Of a stretch of 64,000 nt of DNA, positions 11,589 through 22,600 are shown one piece after another. The translations under genes were made by a program, and so were the position numbers. Every line of letters begins with the position of its first letter. Positions within the stretch are counted from its first letter, which is position 1. Origin of the DNA: Symbiodinium natans (taxonomy: Eukaryota > Sar > Dinophyceae > Suessiales > Symbiodiniaceae); NCBI GenBank assembly GCA_905221605.1, contig CAJNDS010001001.1, positions 1,168,549 to 1,232,548 of the forward strand. The letters run 5' to 3'. The notes under the pieces were generated by a model. The model searched no databases. It was not told the origin of the DNA and was given only the letters and a program-made list of their open reading frames with translations.

Positions 11589-12310
11589 AAGTCAAATGGT
11601 CCCGGGTGTCTTCAGCATGTTTCGTGTGTGGCGCACGCCTTGAAAAGCAATCTCCGGGGGCCTCTCTGTCCCTTAGGCTCATGTGAACTCATCCCTTTGA
11701 AGCCTTCTAAGACCTTAAAAAAAACCAAACAAAATAGGTGAAACAAAAAACACACACACACACACATATTATATATATATATATGTAATACAAATAATCC
11801 TGGGATCGTTTGAAAACGGCCAAAATTCGACTTTTCCGGGCGTGGGGGGAACAGTAAAGAGGGTGCAACATGACAAGGGCTAAGATGACCGTGTCGCACC
11901 AGCCGTTGATAACTCCACAGCTCTGGAGCCGAAGATGCAAAAAAAAAGCAGGGTTGTAGGTTTAGGGTTTAGGGTTTAGGGGGCTATTGCGATAGCGACC
12001 CTACTTATAAGCCGACTTATAAGCAACCGTGAACCTCCAAGTAAGGCCCCCTAAACCCTAAACCCTAAACCCTAAACCCTAAAACCAAAACCCTAAGCCC
12101 TAAACCCTAAAACCTCAGGAAGCCGCAGGACAAGCCAGGCGGCCTTTCAGCTGCCTCCCTGGGAGCGCTTGCACTGCACGCCTTGCCAAGCGGGGTTCTT
12201 GGAGGGTTTAGGGTTTAGGGATTGGGTTTTGGGTTTAGGTTCATGGGTGCTTGTAACCCCAATTGTAGGTGGTTTAGGGTTTCGGGTTGAGGGTTTAATT
12301 ATAGGGTTGA

Positions 12311-12444
12311 GGGGGTTCATATGGGTACTTCGAACCCCAACTAGAAGTCTACTTAGAACCTACTTAGAGGACTTAGGGGGACTCTGGGGGCTTATAAGTA
12401 TATACAGTTCTAATTGGGGTTCGAAGTACCCTGAACCTCCAAGC
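12311..12444. mobile_element. Family A element
   Basis: Starts GGGGGTTCATATGGGTACTT, ends GAAGTACCCTGAACCTCCAAG. Carries the CTTAGAGGACTTAGGGGGAC interior shared with 15710 and 55289. Confidence 0.75.
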
Positions 12445-12521
12445 TGAGGGCTGGTTGTCGACGGGTGTCTGGCCCGCAAGTACCCAGCATCACAGCCCAT
12501 GACCCCCCCAAGAACAGGTGC

Positions 12522-12629
12522 ACTTGAAGGTTCAGGGGTACTCTTATGAGTAGGGTTATAGGTAGCCTGCATAGGCTTCTGACTGTAGTTACCCGACTTA
12601 TCGCCCATACTTCTAAGTACCCATGAAGT
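12522..12629. mobile_element. Family A element
   Basis: Starts ACTTGAAGGTTCAGGGGTAC, ends TTCTAAGTACCCATGAAGT. Confidence 0.7.
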
Positions 12630-12639
12630 GGGTGCAGCC

Positions 12640-12780
12640 GAAATGCAGGGTAGACGGTATGCACGCACATGCTGTTGGGTATTTTTTGTGACTGGCAGGG
12701 TCTTCTCAAAGCCTTGGAACATCCGGCTGCCGTCCTGGATGCTGAGCCCAAATATCAACCAGCAAATCAAGCTCAAAACA
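12640..12780 (-). CDS. Candidate exon with hydrophobic segment
   Basis: Reads LSLICWLIFGLSIQDGSRMF, then QGFEKTLPV; possibly a membrane helix. Splice borders unclear. Confidence 0.35.
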
Positions 12781-13527
12781 GGGGCGTAGAGGAGGTTCCC
12801 TAAATCATAGTCTCTCCTCGGATAACTATGATGAGGCGACTAGCCACGCTGTGGCAACACGTACATCAAAGCATCGCCACCAACCACGTACCCTTTTGAA
12901 GAGCCTCGGCTTTCTACAGATCGGGCACCCAGCTCACCTTCCCTAACCCAAAGGCCAACTTTAAACTCCAATCAAACCCGCCAAAAAAAACAGCAAACAC
13001 AATCAACCAACCACGAACAAAAACGCTAAACCCTAAACCCTAAAGCCCCCAACCAGCAGGGTCCGCCTGAGCCTCGGGGGCGCGCCCCGCGTCTGCGCCT
13101 CCAGCTGGGCCTGCTTACTGGGGATTCAGGTTTAGGGGTTTAGGGCTTTGGGGTTTAGGGTTTTAGGGTTTAGGGCTTGAGGGTGGGGGGTTTAGGGGTT
13201 AAGGGTGTAGGGTTTTGAATCACACTTGGACTAACCAGGCAAGGCACATTGCCAATGAGTCATTGTTAGGTAATCCCTAAACCTTAAACCCTAAACCCTG
13301 CTAGAGAGGCCGAAGGTTTTGAGCCGCCTCGGTGGCACACGTGGGAGCCTAAGAATGACCTGGGCGGCCTATTGTTGTTCAAAGAGGTTCACAAAGGATC
13401 CGAACCCTGAAAGAGGAATTAGGGCATTTTTCCCGCTTGTACAGGTTCAGCCGTTGCGCATGCGCATCCCATGTTAGCACTCCGAAAACGTAAGTGAGGA
13501 TGCAGGCAGAGTTCCCCAGTCTTCATA

Positions 13528-13633
13528 CCCTTACGGCCCATGTACCTTACTATTATATACTTGGGCCCCAAAGTCCTTCTGTAGGAAGTACTTTAAGGCC
13601 CACGTATTTGTTTAGGTACATGGACCCTTAGGG
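13528..13633. mobile_element. Family D element
   Basis: Same ends and core as 11480 with a few substitutions (CTTACGGCCCATGTACCT at left). Confidence 0.85.
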
Positions 13634-14023
13634 AAATAGGCCAATTAACCCAAACATTCCCCCCCCCCCCACCTATGGAGCCTTCGAGGGCACGTGTGGC
13701 TACGAGCAAAGCGCTCCTTCGAACCAAGGTCAATACACAACCAGATGGGTGTTTCCAAACCGGTTTAGGGTTTAGGGTTTAGGGTACTTCTTTATACCCC
13801 AAATAGAATAGAATTCCCTTCAAGGGATCCGCCCACCTCCCCCCCCCCCCCCCCAACCCGATTTTCGGAAACCCTCACACGTGCAACAAGATAGCAAAGC
13901 CTGGGAACAACGATCGGATTTAGGGTTCTGGAGCCCTTAGGACCCTAAACCCTAAACCCTAAACCCTACACCCTAAACCCTAAACCCTAAACCCTAAACC
14001 CTAGACCCTAAACCTACCGCGCT

Positions 14024-14094
14024 GCGCCTGCGCATCCCCGGCGTCGCAGGCCACATCGTCGTCGCAGTCGACCTCGAGGCGGGATCTCTGCAAG
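14024..14094 (-). CDS. Candidate exon, acidic
   Basis: Reads RSRLEVDCDDDVACDAGDAQ after a CAG acceptor. GC-rich island between CCCTAAA and GGTTTTAAGGG repeats. Function unknown. Confidence 0.35.
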
Positions 14095-14099
14095 TTTTG

Positions 14100-14545
14100 G
14101 AGGGATTAGGGCTCATTATAGGGTTCTAAGGGTTATAAGGGCTCTAAGGGTTGTAAGGGTTTTAAGGGTTTTAAGGGTTATAAGGTAGGGCTTTAAAGGT
14201 TCTAAGGGTTCTAAGGGTTTTGAGGGTTATAAGGGTTTCAAGGGTTTTAAGGGTTATAAGGGTTTCAAGGGTTATCAGGGTTTTAAGGGTTCTAAGGGTT
14301 GCAAGGATGGTAGGGGTTCTAAGGGTTGCAATGGTTTTAAGGGTTACAAGGTTCTGATGGTTTTAAGGGCTATAACGGTTTCAAGGGTTTTAAGGGTTAC
14401 ACGGGCTCTAGGGGTTCTAAGGGTTTTACGGATTTCAAGGGTTCTAAGGGTTCTAAGGGTTATAAGGGCTTTCAGGGTTTCAAGGGTTTTAAGGTTGATA
14501 AGGGCTTCAAGGGCTTTCAGGGTTTAGGGTTTTAAGGGTTATAAG
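14100..14545. repeat. Degenerate (T)AAGGGTT array
   Basis: Units such as TTATAAGGG, TTTTAAGGG and TTCTAAGGG, 8-9 bp, for about 440 bp. Confidence 0.9.
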
Positions 14546-14548
14546 AGT

Positions 14549-14652
14549 CCCTAAGGGTCCATGTACCTCATAATTATATACTGGGGCCCAAAAGTCCCTA
14601 TATAGGAGGTACTTTCAAGGCCCAAGTATTCCCTAGTTAGGTACATGGACAC
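14549..14652. mobile_element. Family D element
   Basis: Same ends and GGCCCAAGTATTCCCTAGTT core. Inserted at the edge of the AAGGGTT repeat block. Confidence 0.85.
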
Positions 14653-14712
14653 CCGAAACCCTAAACACTAAACCCTAAACCCTAAACCCTGTAAGGGCTT
14701 TCAGGGTTTCAA

Positions 14713-14757
14713 GGGCCTCAAAGAGCTCCAGGACCTCCTTGTCCAAGGCCCTCCTGA
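14713..14757 (-). CDS. Candidate short exon
   Basis: Reads RALDKEVLELFEALE after a CTCAG|G acceptor, between two long repeat blocks. Function unknown. Confidence 0.35.
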
Positions 14758-14762
14758 GCTTC

Positions 14763-15190
14763 GGGTTTGGGGTTTGGGGTTTAGGGTTTAGGGTTTGGGG
14801 TTTAGGGTTTAGGGTTTAGGGTTTGGGGTTTAGGGTTTGGGGTTTAGGGTTTAGGGTTTGGGGTTTAGGGTATAGGGTTTGGGGTTTGGGGTTTAGGCTT
14901 TGGGGTTTGGGGTTTGGGGTTGAGGGTTTAGGGTTTGGGGTTTGGGGTTTAGGGTTTGGGGTTGAGGGTTTAGGGTTCGGGGTTTGGGGTTTAGGGTTTG
15001 GGGTTTAGGGTTTCGGGTTTAGGGTTTAGGGTTTAGGGTTTGGGGTTTGGGGTTTGGGGTTTGGGGTTTGGGGTTTAGGGTTTAGGGTTTGGGGTTTGGG
15101 GTTTGGGGTTGAGGGTTTGGGGTTTAGGGTTTGAGGGTTTGGGGTTGAGGGTTTAGGGTTTGGGGTTTAGGGTTTAGGGTTTGGGGTCTA
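14763..15190. repeat. Mixed TTTGGGG/TTTAGGG array
   Basis: Heptamers alternate between TTTGGGG and TTTAGGG for about 420 bp. Confidence 0.95.
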
Positions 15191-15709
15191 TTAGGGCGTC
15201 CTAATTTTCTCGGACCATGCTCTCTGCGCCTGTTTGAGGGTGGGACTTGGGCGACGGCCCGCGAAACTCTTGCGCCCTGTCTCCCCGAACCCCCCCCACC
15301 CCCCACCCGAAGCAAAGCCTCTAAACCACACACCCTAACCCTAAACCCTAAACCCTAAGCCCTAGGCCCTAAGACCTAAGTTGAACATCTTCAAACGCCC
15401 CTTCATAAGAGAAAATATAAAGCATCCCACGGCCCGACCTATGACAGAGAACCCCTGATGTCCACATAGGGTTTGGGGTGTAGGGATTCTAGGGTTTAGG
15501 GTTTAGGGTTTAGGGTTTAGGGTTTAGGGTTTAGGGTTTGGGGCTATGGGGCCACGAAAGCAAATAGACCCCTATGGCTTGGGCGACTTCATGTTTCGCC
15601 CCGGCTTCTTGGTGGGATTGACATCTCAGCATGCCCATTTCTTGGTTTAGGGTTTGGGGTTTGGGGTTTAGGGTTTAGGGTTTAGGGTTTAGGGTTTAGG
15701 GTTTAGGGC

Positions 15710-15852
15710 TACTTGGAGGTTCGTGGGTACCTATAAACCCCCAATTATAAGTCTACTTATGACCTACTTAGAGCACTTAGGGGACATAAGGGGGCTTATT
15801 ATTATAAGTACCAGCTCTTATTGGGGTCATAAGTACCCTGAACCTCCAAGTA
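15710..15852. mobile_element. Family A element
   Basis: Complete copy: TACTTGGAGGTTCGTGGGTA and AAGTACCCTGAACCTCCAAG ends. Directly joined to a TTTAGGG array on its left. Confidence 0.88.
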
Positions 15853-16023
15853 CTGGGCACTTTGGTGTGGCAGGCATTCGACTCTAGAGGCTTCAGCAGA
15901 TGATGGGGTGGGGGGGGGGGGGGGGGGGGGGGGGGGGTGCACCCCCTAGGCGCGCAAAGAGCATGGACCATGGACCTCCATATATGTGAATATTATAAAC
16001 ACGAGCTGAGGTCTGAAACTTAC

Positions 16024-16185
16024 GCCACTCGCGGCCCTTTGGGGCATCTCCACCTTGCCCAGGCTCTGGATGGATGATCTCAGCAGCAGGGCATCCTCGA
16101 TCAAGCAGAGCAGTTCCTCCGTGTCCGCAAAGGTGAGCTGTAGCCACCTCACGCACTGCTGGGATCTCACATTCTCGAAGGAATA
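16024..16185 (-). CDS. Candidate exon, 54 codons
   Basis: Reads YSFENVRSQQCVRWLQLTFA, then a Leu-rich helix (LLCLIEDALLLRSS). TACAG acceptor and strong GTAAGT donor. No family recognised. Lies below the deaminase gene on the same strand. Confidence 0.55.
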
Positions 16186-16671
16186 CTGTACAAGACAAAC
16201 CTATGTGCATAATATGTGTCTCTATGTATGTATATATATATACTGATTACATATATATATATATATCTACACATACATATAAATACATTAAGTTACCGCA
16301 TTGTTCGAACCATAGTCGTTCAAAATAGCGGTCCGAAACATCGCACTCTGAGAATTCCCTTGCCTCAAGCTGCCAGAGGTTTACACAGACACAACATGCA
16401 ACCCACGAACAGCAAGTCTTCAGATTGGGGATGTTGGGAAAAGGGTTATACTGGGATTTGGGCCCATAGAGCTAGAAAACTCAAAATCCACGGCAGAGCT
16501 GCTGGTCGCAAATCAGCATGCGGCAATCCTGCGCTGGGCGTTTAAGAGTCTTGGGGTCTGGGCCCCTAAACCCCAAACCCCTAAACCCCAAACCCAAAAC
16601 ATTAGCCCCACATTGCAGGCCCAAAGCCGATGCACCGAATCAACCCTGTGGAGGTTTGCCCTGACGCAGGG

Positions 16672-16793
16672 CCCAGACCTCTGGGAGGATCCAAAAGGTA
16701 GATCCCCTTAAGGGTTCGTAAGAGTGACCCACTGGTAGTTATTAGGTACTATTTCGGGGTTCTACTCTTTGGATCCTCCCAGGGGTCTGGGGG
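16672..16793. mobile_element. Family J element
   Basis: Ends CCCAGACCTCTGGGAGGATC and GGATCCTCCCAGGGGTCTGG form a long inverted repeat. Confidence 0.8.
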
Positions 16794-16806
16794 GTGCTCA
16801 GGAACG

Positions 16807-16918
16807 TCAGGAATTTAGGGAAAAGGATTAGGGGGACCCTTGGGGATATAGACCCTCTGAAGAAGGTCCCTGTTTAGCCCTTTGAAGGGTCCCCCTTATC
16901 CTACCTAGGAGAATTCCT
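16807..16918. mobile_element. Family O element
   Basis: Inverted repeat of AGGATTAGGGGGACCCTT with AAGGGTCCCCCTTATCCT; outer GGAATT/AATTCC also pair. Confidence 0.7.
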
Positions 16919-17033
16919 TATCCAGAAACCGGCTGGTCCTACGTCATAAAAGCCTAAACCCCTAGGCCCTCTCAGGCAGGCAACGGCCCCAAGCCCTAAA
17001 ACACCTTCAAGCAATTTCAAGCACTTACGGTAA

Positions 17034-17112
17034 TGACACCCAAAACCCTCAACCCGAGGCGGCAGCCAGTCCTCCGCCACATCTACACGGACAGCACAAA
17101 GCAACACCACAG
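17034..17112 (-). CDS. Candidate exon, downstream of deaminase
   Basis: Reads VLLCAVRVDVAEDWLPPRVE with a GTAAGT donor. Function unknown; 5' border not fixed. Confidence 0.35.
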
Positions 17113-17253
17113 GGACAGTGGGACAGCCTGGGCTTGCGTTTTGGGATTTTGGGGTTTTTGGGGTTCAGTGTCTGGGTGCGTAGGCTTCTGAGAGGCAACC
17201 ATGATGATGTCCTTTTTCCCCGCTTTGCCGCCTTTTTTGGAGGGGAGTCCAGC

Positions 17254-18662
17254 TCAGGGCGCCTCCTCTGTCAGCCACTTGTCGATTCCTGCCAGTGCTC
17301 TCTCTTTGCTGACAGAGGGCATGCATGAAAATTGTATGGAGCAACGAGCCAAGTCAGCTAGCTGCTGGTCCGTGAGTTTCAGCACCTTGCGTGCGCCCTC
17401 GTATTCGCGCACAAGGCCATGTCCGTTGCCAGCACCCATGAGAGTCGGATCATCCGCTGCCAGACAGCAAGGAACGCCACTTGCAAGCAACACAGGAAGA
17501 GGATGTGACACCCCGTCTTCCCAAGGTGCCATGTCCAACAGCCAGTTGCTGTAGAGACAAACCTCCAGACAAACTTGCCGCTCGCGAAGCAAGTCCATGG
17601 TCGCTTGGCTGCGCGCAGCCTCGATCCCATGACCGATCCGCAGCGCTCCTGCCGCTACGGCCTCTTCAACGTGTGACGCTCCATTGTAAGCTTCGAAGGG
17701 TAGCTTTTGCCCTGTCGCTCCGTAACCTTCTCCTGCATGCAGCATCACGATGGGAACACCTTGCTCTTTGAAAAATGACAAAGCTGGACCGAGCTCGTCC
17801 TCGAGGCCAGGGGTTTCCCGACCCCACTTGCCTATGCCAGCCAGTGCACCTCTCTCACCCTCAGTAGTGAAGAAGTCCAGAATGGCGCGTGCTTGGTCCA
17901 CTTGAAACTTACCTTTGGTAGCCCGGTAACCGTACTATAATAAGGGCAATTACCCTTATTTGGGGTTGGGTTATTTCTTTGAAGCAAACAAGAAGGGAAA
18001 AGGGCACCACTGGGCTACCAAGCACCTTTGGGACATGGCACCACAAATGCGAGTCCAACGCCCGGGAACGCTTCCATCGCCTCTCTCCGACTGGCGAGTG
18101 CGTCACGCCATTGACCGGCACACTTCTCTTCAATCCTCTGTGGTTCGTCGTCAAGAAACTGGAAGGCTTTAAAGGCAGTCTCAATCCAACAAATTCCCTC
18201 AGAGGCGGCGTCTTCGACGAGCTGCAGACAAGCCTGCCTCTCGTAGCCACTCGTTCCTCCTCGTGATTCAGGAGCTGTCTTCATCAAGACATCAAGGAAA
18301 AACTGACGATCCCATATCTCTGATTCTGGTCCTGATCCCCCACGCAGCGACACTGGAGCCAAATCATCAGCAAGCAGCGCTTGGCCCAACAGCAGATCGA
18401 GTGAAAGCGGCGGGGTGAGGGCCTTGATACGCCGCTCGTACTTGTCAATGTCACTCTGAAACTCTCCTGGCCTGGTTTCCTGCACACCCTCATCCTGCTT
18501 CTGCCGTATGTCAGCCAACTTTTGCTGAGCTGCCGAGGTCATTTGATGTAGCCGCTCCTCGTCGCATTCCAGCAGCCACTCTGCAACCGTTGCTCTGCGC
18601 AAGGTTGCTTGCCAGGAGTGTAAGTGCAAGTGAGCCTTCGGAAGGTTCTGCAACGGTCTCAT
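17254..18662 (-). CDS. Adenosine deaminase family protein, two exons (18662-18026 and 17912-17254)
   Basis: Metal-dependent deaminase of the adenosine/AMP deaminase family, expected to hydrolyse the amino group of adenosine or a related purine in the cytosol. Joining the exons (phase 1) gives 431 residues plus stop, normal for the family. Exon 1 starts MRPLQNLPKAHLHLH, with the N-terminal metal-binding HxH box right after the start, which supports this ATG. Exon 2 carries HAGEGYGATG (catalytic HxxE region), RIGHGIE (second metal histidine) and AADDP (catalytic aspartates) in the usual order, plus EVCLYSN. It ends KWLTEEAP. The only intron (17913-18025, GT-AG) is a complete family B inverted-repeat element. 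The gene lies about 0.9 kb downstream of the last helicase exon found, on the same strand. Family assignment is firm; the substrate (adenosine, AMP or N6-modified nucleotide) is not determined. Confidence 0.92.
17913..18025 (-). mobile_element. Family B inverted-repeat element forming the deaminase intron (introner-like)
   Basis: 113 bp between exon halves, GT donor and AG acceptor. The termini are CTTGGTAGCCCAGT and its approximate complement ACCGGGCTACCAAAG. The exon border word AAAGGT occurs at both ends. Removing one copy restores the open reading frame (CPKG|KFQV). The interior shares ATAATAAGGGCA and GGGGTTGG blocks with the copies at 3389, 38266, 51989, 55513 and 56127. Confidence 0.88.
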
Positions 18663-19539
18663 GCTTGCAGCAAGAATGTGGCTGCAGGTGCGCAGGCTGC
18701 AGGGGTCCTAATGGGGAGCACGAGCCAATAGCAGGTGGATGAGCTGGGGAAGATATTTGTATTGAGGCCTTCAGTCAACTAGGCGGCCCCCTATCGTTTT
18801 CAGATCGTGTTCAAGGGCTTGTTTGAGATCAAGATGCCTCGCTTGAATTTAATGCAGCCTAAGACTACCCTAAACCCTAAACCCTAAACCCTAAACCCTA
18901 AACCCTAACCCCTAAGCTTAAGGATGCTCTATAGAACTATTTCGGGAAGGAACTGTATAGGAATGGGATTTCTGTAAACATTCCTATACCAGGCATGCCA
19001 TAGTGGTTGGCTTAAAACTGGAATTTCGGGTTTGGGGTTTAGAAGGGGAGAGAGAGAGAGAACAAAAAAAAAAAAGGCAGAGGGGGGAGAGAGGGAGGGA
19101 GGGAGGGAGGGAGAGAGAGAGAGAGAGACAAAGAGTGTCAGTCCTTCTGGGATCCTCAACTCCTTCCGGCATTCCTCACGAATGAAGACAATCTTCTACG
19201 TTGCCCTCTGGAAATGAATGTGGACAATCAAGCGCCTTATGACACATGACAGCGGGGGCGGCGAACTGCGAAGCTCTACGCCAAATGAGGAAAAGGTTTT
19301 AAGGTTCAGGGTTCAGGATTTAGGGTTTTTCGCCTCTGCAGAAGTGCCCCCACAAATCCAACGAACGTTCAGGGGCATTGCTAATTGGGCTCCTCGATTT
19401 AGGGGGGGTTATACAGCCATCCAGAGCCCCCCCCCCCCCCCCCCCCCCCGGACCCCTCCCGCTTAGGTTTCAGGGTTTAGGCGGTTTAGGGTTTAGGTTT
19501 GGGGGGTTTATACAGCCATCCAGAGCGCTCCCACTCAGC
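18663..19539. other. Spacer between deaminase gene and helicase
   Basis: Should hold the deaminase 5' region and the helicase 3' end. Seen: a CCCTAAA run (18870-18905), a purine GA/GGGA run (19050-19130) and a C run at 19430. No promoter motif or terminal helicase exon could be identified. Confidence 0.45.
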
Positions 19540-19610
19540 TGGGCCGGGCAGCGCGTCACGTGCGTCAGGAGGGCAGGTGTGTCTGGGAGGATGCTGCCAA
19601 AGGCCAGGGC
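19540..19610 (-). CDS. DHX34: Helicase exon: C-terminal, last found
   Basis: Reads [20 protein letters not shown], then CPA, like LSFVSLLxTxxPYLxxxxRxPAL of DHX34. AAG|G acceptor; 3' border approximate. Remaining C-terminal exons were not found. Confidence 0.6.
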
Positions 19611-22600
19611 CTTCAATGATTTAGGGCTTAGGGTTTAGGGTTTAGGGTTAGGGTTGGGGTTTTAGGTTTAGGGTTTAGGGTTTAGGGCTTTTGGGTTTAG
19701 GTCTAGGGTTAGGGTTAGGGGGGGTTTAGGGTTTAGGGTCGAGGGTTAAGGTTTTTAGGGTTTAGGTTTAGGGTTTAGGGTTTAGGGTTTAGGGTTTAGG
19801 GGGTTTAGGGTTTAGGCGACCCCCCACCCGGCCAATCCACAAGCGTTTAGAAACGAAAGAGTGTGCAAATGTGTCTAATTCCGCTCTGCGCGCCTCCTCA
19901 CGAGCAAGTGCCGTCGGCAGCTGTGGGTATCAGCACGCTGCTAGGGATGCAGGTTCACCTGAGATTCGTTAAGGCCCTCAACATGTTGAGGGGGTTTCGG
20001 ATAGCGGGCAGCATGTCCCGAGACCGGGTGAGGTGTCAGGTATCCATTGTCCTCTTGAAACCCCCGAACGCGGACTGGAACTTGCGAAGATGAACAATAT
20101 TCGTAAAGATGATCCTCCTAAACACAGTAAGGGAAAAACATAAACCCTAAACCCTAAACCCTAAACCCAATGGCAAACCTATGTTGCAACCTCTCCTCTC
20201 TGATCCCAGAGAGTGGCAGCCGTGGATCGAAAGGGACCTGCTGTGTGTGGAAGACGCATTCGGCCGCGCACCTGGTTTAGGGTTAGGGTTTAGGGTTTAG
20301 GGTTTAGGGTTTAGGTTTAGGGTTAGGCCCCAAAGATGTTGTTTCCTTCTCCCCCTGCCGCTCTTGCACCCTTATTGATGGCAACTTCATTCAGCTCCCT
20401 TAGCAAGCCCAGTCTCGTGAACCCTGACAACCCTGATAATCCTAAACCCTAAACCCTAAACCCTCAACCCCAAAACCCAACCTAAAGCCGGCCATCCACA
20501 GTTGGCCGGCGCTCAAAGCTCACAACCGCCCCAACTGCTCTCCAACTCTGAACCGTTTAGGGTTTAGGGTTTAGGGTTTAGGGTTAGGGTTTAGGGAGTC
20601 CCGACAAAAAGGGGTTTAGGTGGGATTACATCCCTTATACTGACAGTTCTTAATAGGGATTCGAATAACACCCTATGATAATCCCCATGAAGGACTGTCA
20701 GTATAAGGGGGACGTCCCAAAGTTTTAGGAACCCAACTCTACAAAAAAGGACTTCGGCCTTGAATGCAAGGGGACAGCCAGGCATTTTTTTGTGCGCAAG
20801 GCCTGAATGTTAAATCGAGCTCTCTCTCTCTCCCTCTCCTCCCTCCCCTCTAGATCACCCGAAACCCTAAAGCCCTCGACCCTAAACCCTCAGCATTTTG
20901 AACCCAGACTCAGCGCTTAAAGCCCTATAACCCAACTCCCCCACAACCCCTCAACCCTCAACCCAAACAAAAAAAACCCTAAACTCCCCCTAAACTCTGA
21001 AGCCGAGAGGCCTCTCGCTGTTGTTCTCCCCCGGCAGCGCGATGTTTGGGTACAGCGCGCAGGCGACGACCAACTGGAGGAGCTCCTGGCGTTAAGGGGG
21101 GCTCTAAAGGGGGGTTTAGGGTTTAGGGGTTGGGCTCAGGGTTGATGATGATTGATTAGGGTTTAGGGTTTAGGGTTTAGGGTTTAGGGTTTAGGTGGCA
21201 GAAAGCAGTCTACTGGATTCCGAGAATTCCTTTGTGCAACAGGCTTCCAACCTCGCGCTTCGAGCCCTGCAAACCCTTTTGCTTCCGGATTCCTGCTATA
21301 CATCCGAAACCCCCTGTTTTGTTTTATCTACTTGGGGGGGGTTGAGGATAAGGGACCCCTAATAATCTAAAATAGACCCCCAAAGAAAAGGATCCCCTTA
21401 TAGTGAGGACCCAATATGGTACCCCCTCGTATCGTAAACCCCCTTTTGTTTTATATGTATATTTTCTTTTTTTCTTGGGGGGGGGGGGGGGGGGGGGGTG
21501 GGTGAGTGGAAAGTGGAAGAGTCATGGGTGTCCCTACTACCCACCTCTATACTACCCCCCTAGGTTCCCCCCTTTTCCACAACCTTAATTAGGCTTAAGT
21601 ATCCCAAAGTAGCCTTCATTATGGGGGAGGAGGGAAGGGGGCAGAAAAGAGGGGGGTGCCCCATGGAACGAAAGGCTGCTTCTACGTCCTCCTGCTCCCG
21701 GCTCAAGGATTCAAGAGCTTTGGTCGTGTGGCGATGGCTCCCATACCTCGCACATGGTCTGCTACACGTAGGGTTTCAGGCTCGGAGGGTTTATAGGGTT
21801 TGTACACGGTCAAAACCCTAGCCCCTTGAAGACCCAAAACCCTAAACTTACCATAAACCCGAAAAACTACAGGGGGGTTGGGCCAACAGGGTTTGTGTTC
21901 TAGGGTCTGTCGGGTTTATGGGAAGCCGCGATGGGACAGGCACGCAATACAGGCCAGGGAAGCCAGCGTCTAAAGGCCGTTATGTTTTACAGTTTTATTC
22001 TAATGGCAACCCTAAACCCTAAACCCTAAGCCCGGTGCCTCAGCTCAAACTCGATGTTCCTGCGCCGCATCTTCTCGGCGAGGCTGTCGTTTTGGGGCAG
22101 CCGCACCTCCCAACTTCGCCACGGCGTTTTTGTAGGGTTCAGGGTTCAGGGTTCAGGGTTCAGGGTTCAGGGTTTAGGGTTTAGGGTTTAGGGTTTAGGG
22201 TTTATGGTTTAGGGTTTAGGGGTAGGCTTCGGCCTTCAGGGCGGCTATGTGGCAGGGTGATGTAAGGGACACGGAGCGTTTTCACATAAGTTTTCTTTCC
22301 GGTGGCTAGAGGGATTGTTGGGGGGGTTCATGGCTTAATTATCGGGCTTCAGGCTTTATAGGGGTCTCAGCGGGATTGGGGACGAGGAGGAAGCTCTTCA
22401 GCCGCCGGAAAGCCCTGTCCAATCTCTTAGTGGTCTGACGGCTTAGGGGTCTAGGGTTTGCAGGGTCTAGGGCCGCCCCCTCCGCGACTTGGGGGCTTAC
22501 CCTAAGATTTTGTAGGCCCTCGAAAACCCTAAGTTACTAAGCCCAAATCCTAAACCTTTATAAGCGCTATTTCATGAACCCTAAACCCTAAACGCTAAAC

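Noticed and set aside
14823-15008. Frame of GFRVWGLG repeats
   Set aside because: Translation of the TTTGGGG/TTTAGGG array.
20160-20275. Plus-strand frame reading [19 protein letters not shown], resembling a nucleotidyltransferase tail
   Set aside because: The minus strand of the same bases gives the in-phase helicase exon [13 protein letters not shown] with proper acceptor, so the plus reading is a shadow.
20330-20425. Exon-like island [14 protein letters not shown]
   Set aside because: The helicase exons at 21012 and 20271 join perfectly in phase, leaving no place for it. It may be intronic or belong to something else.
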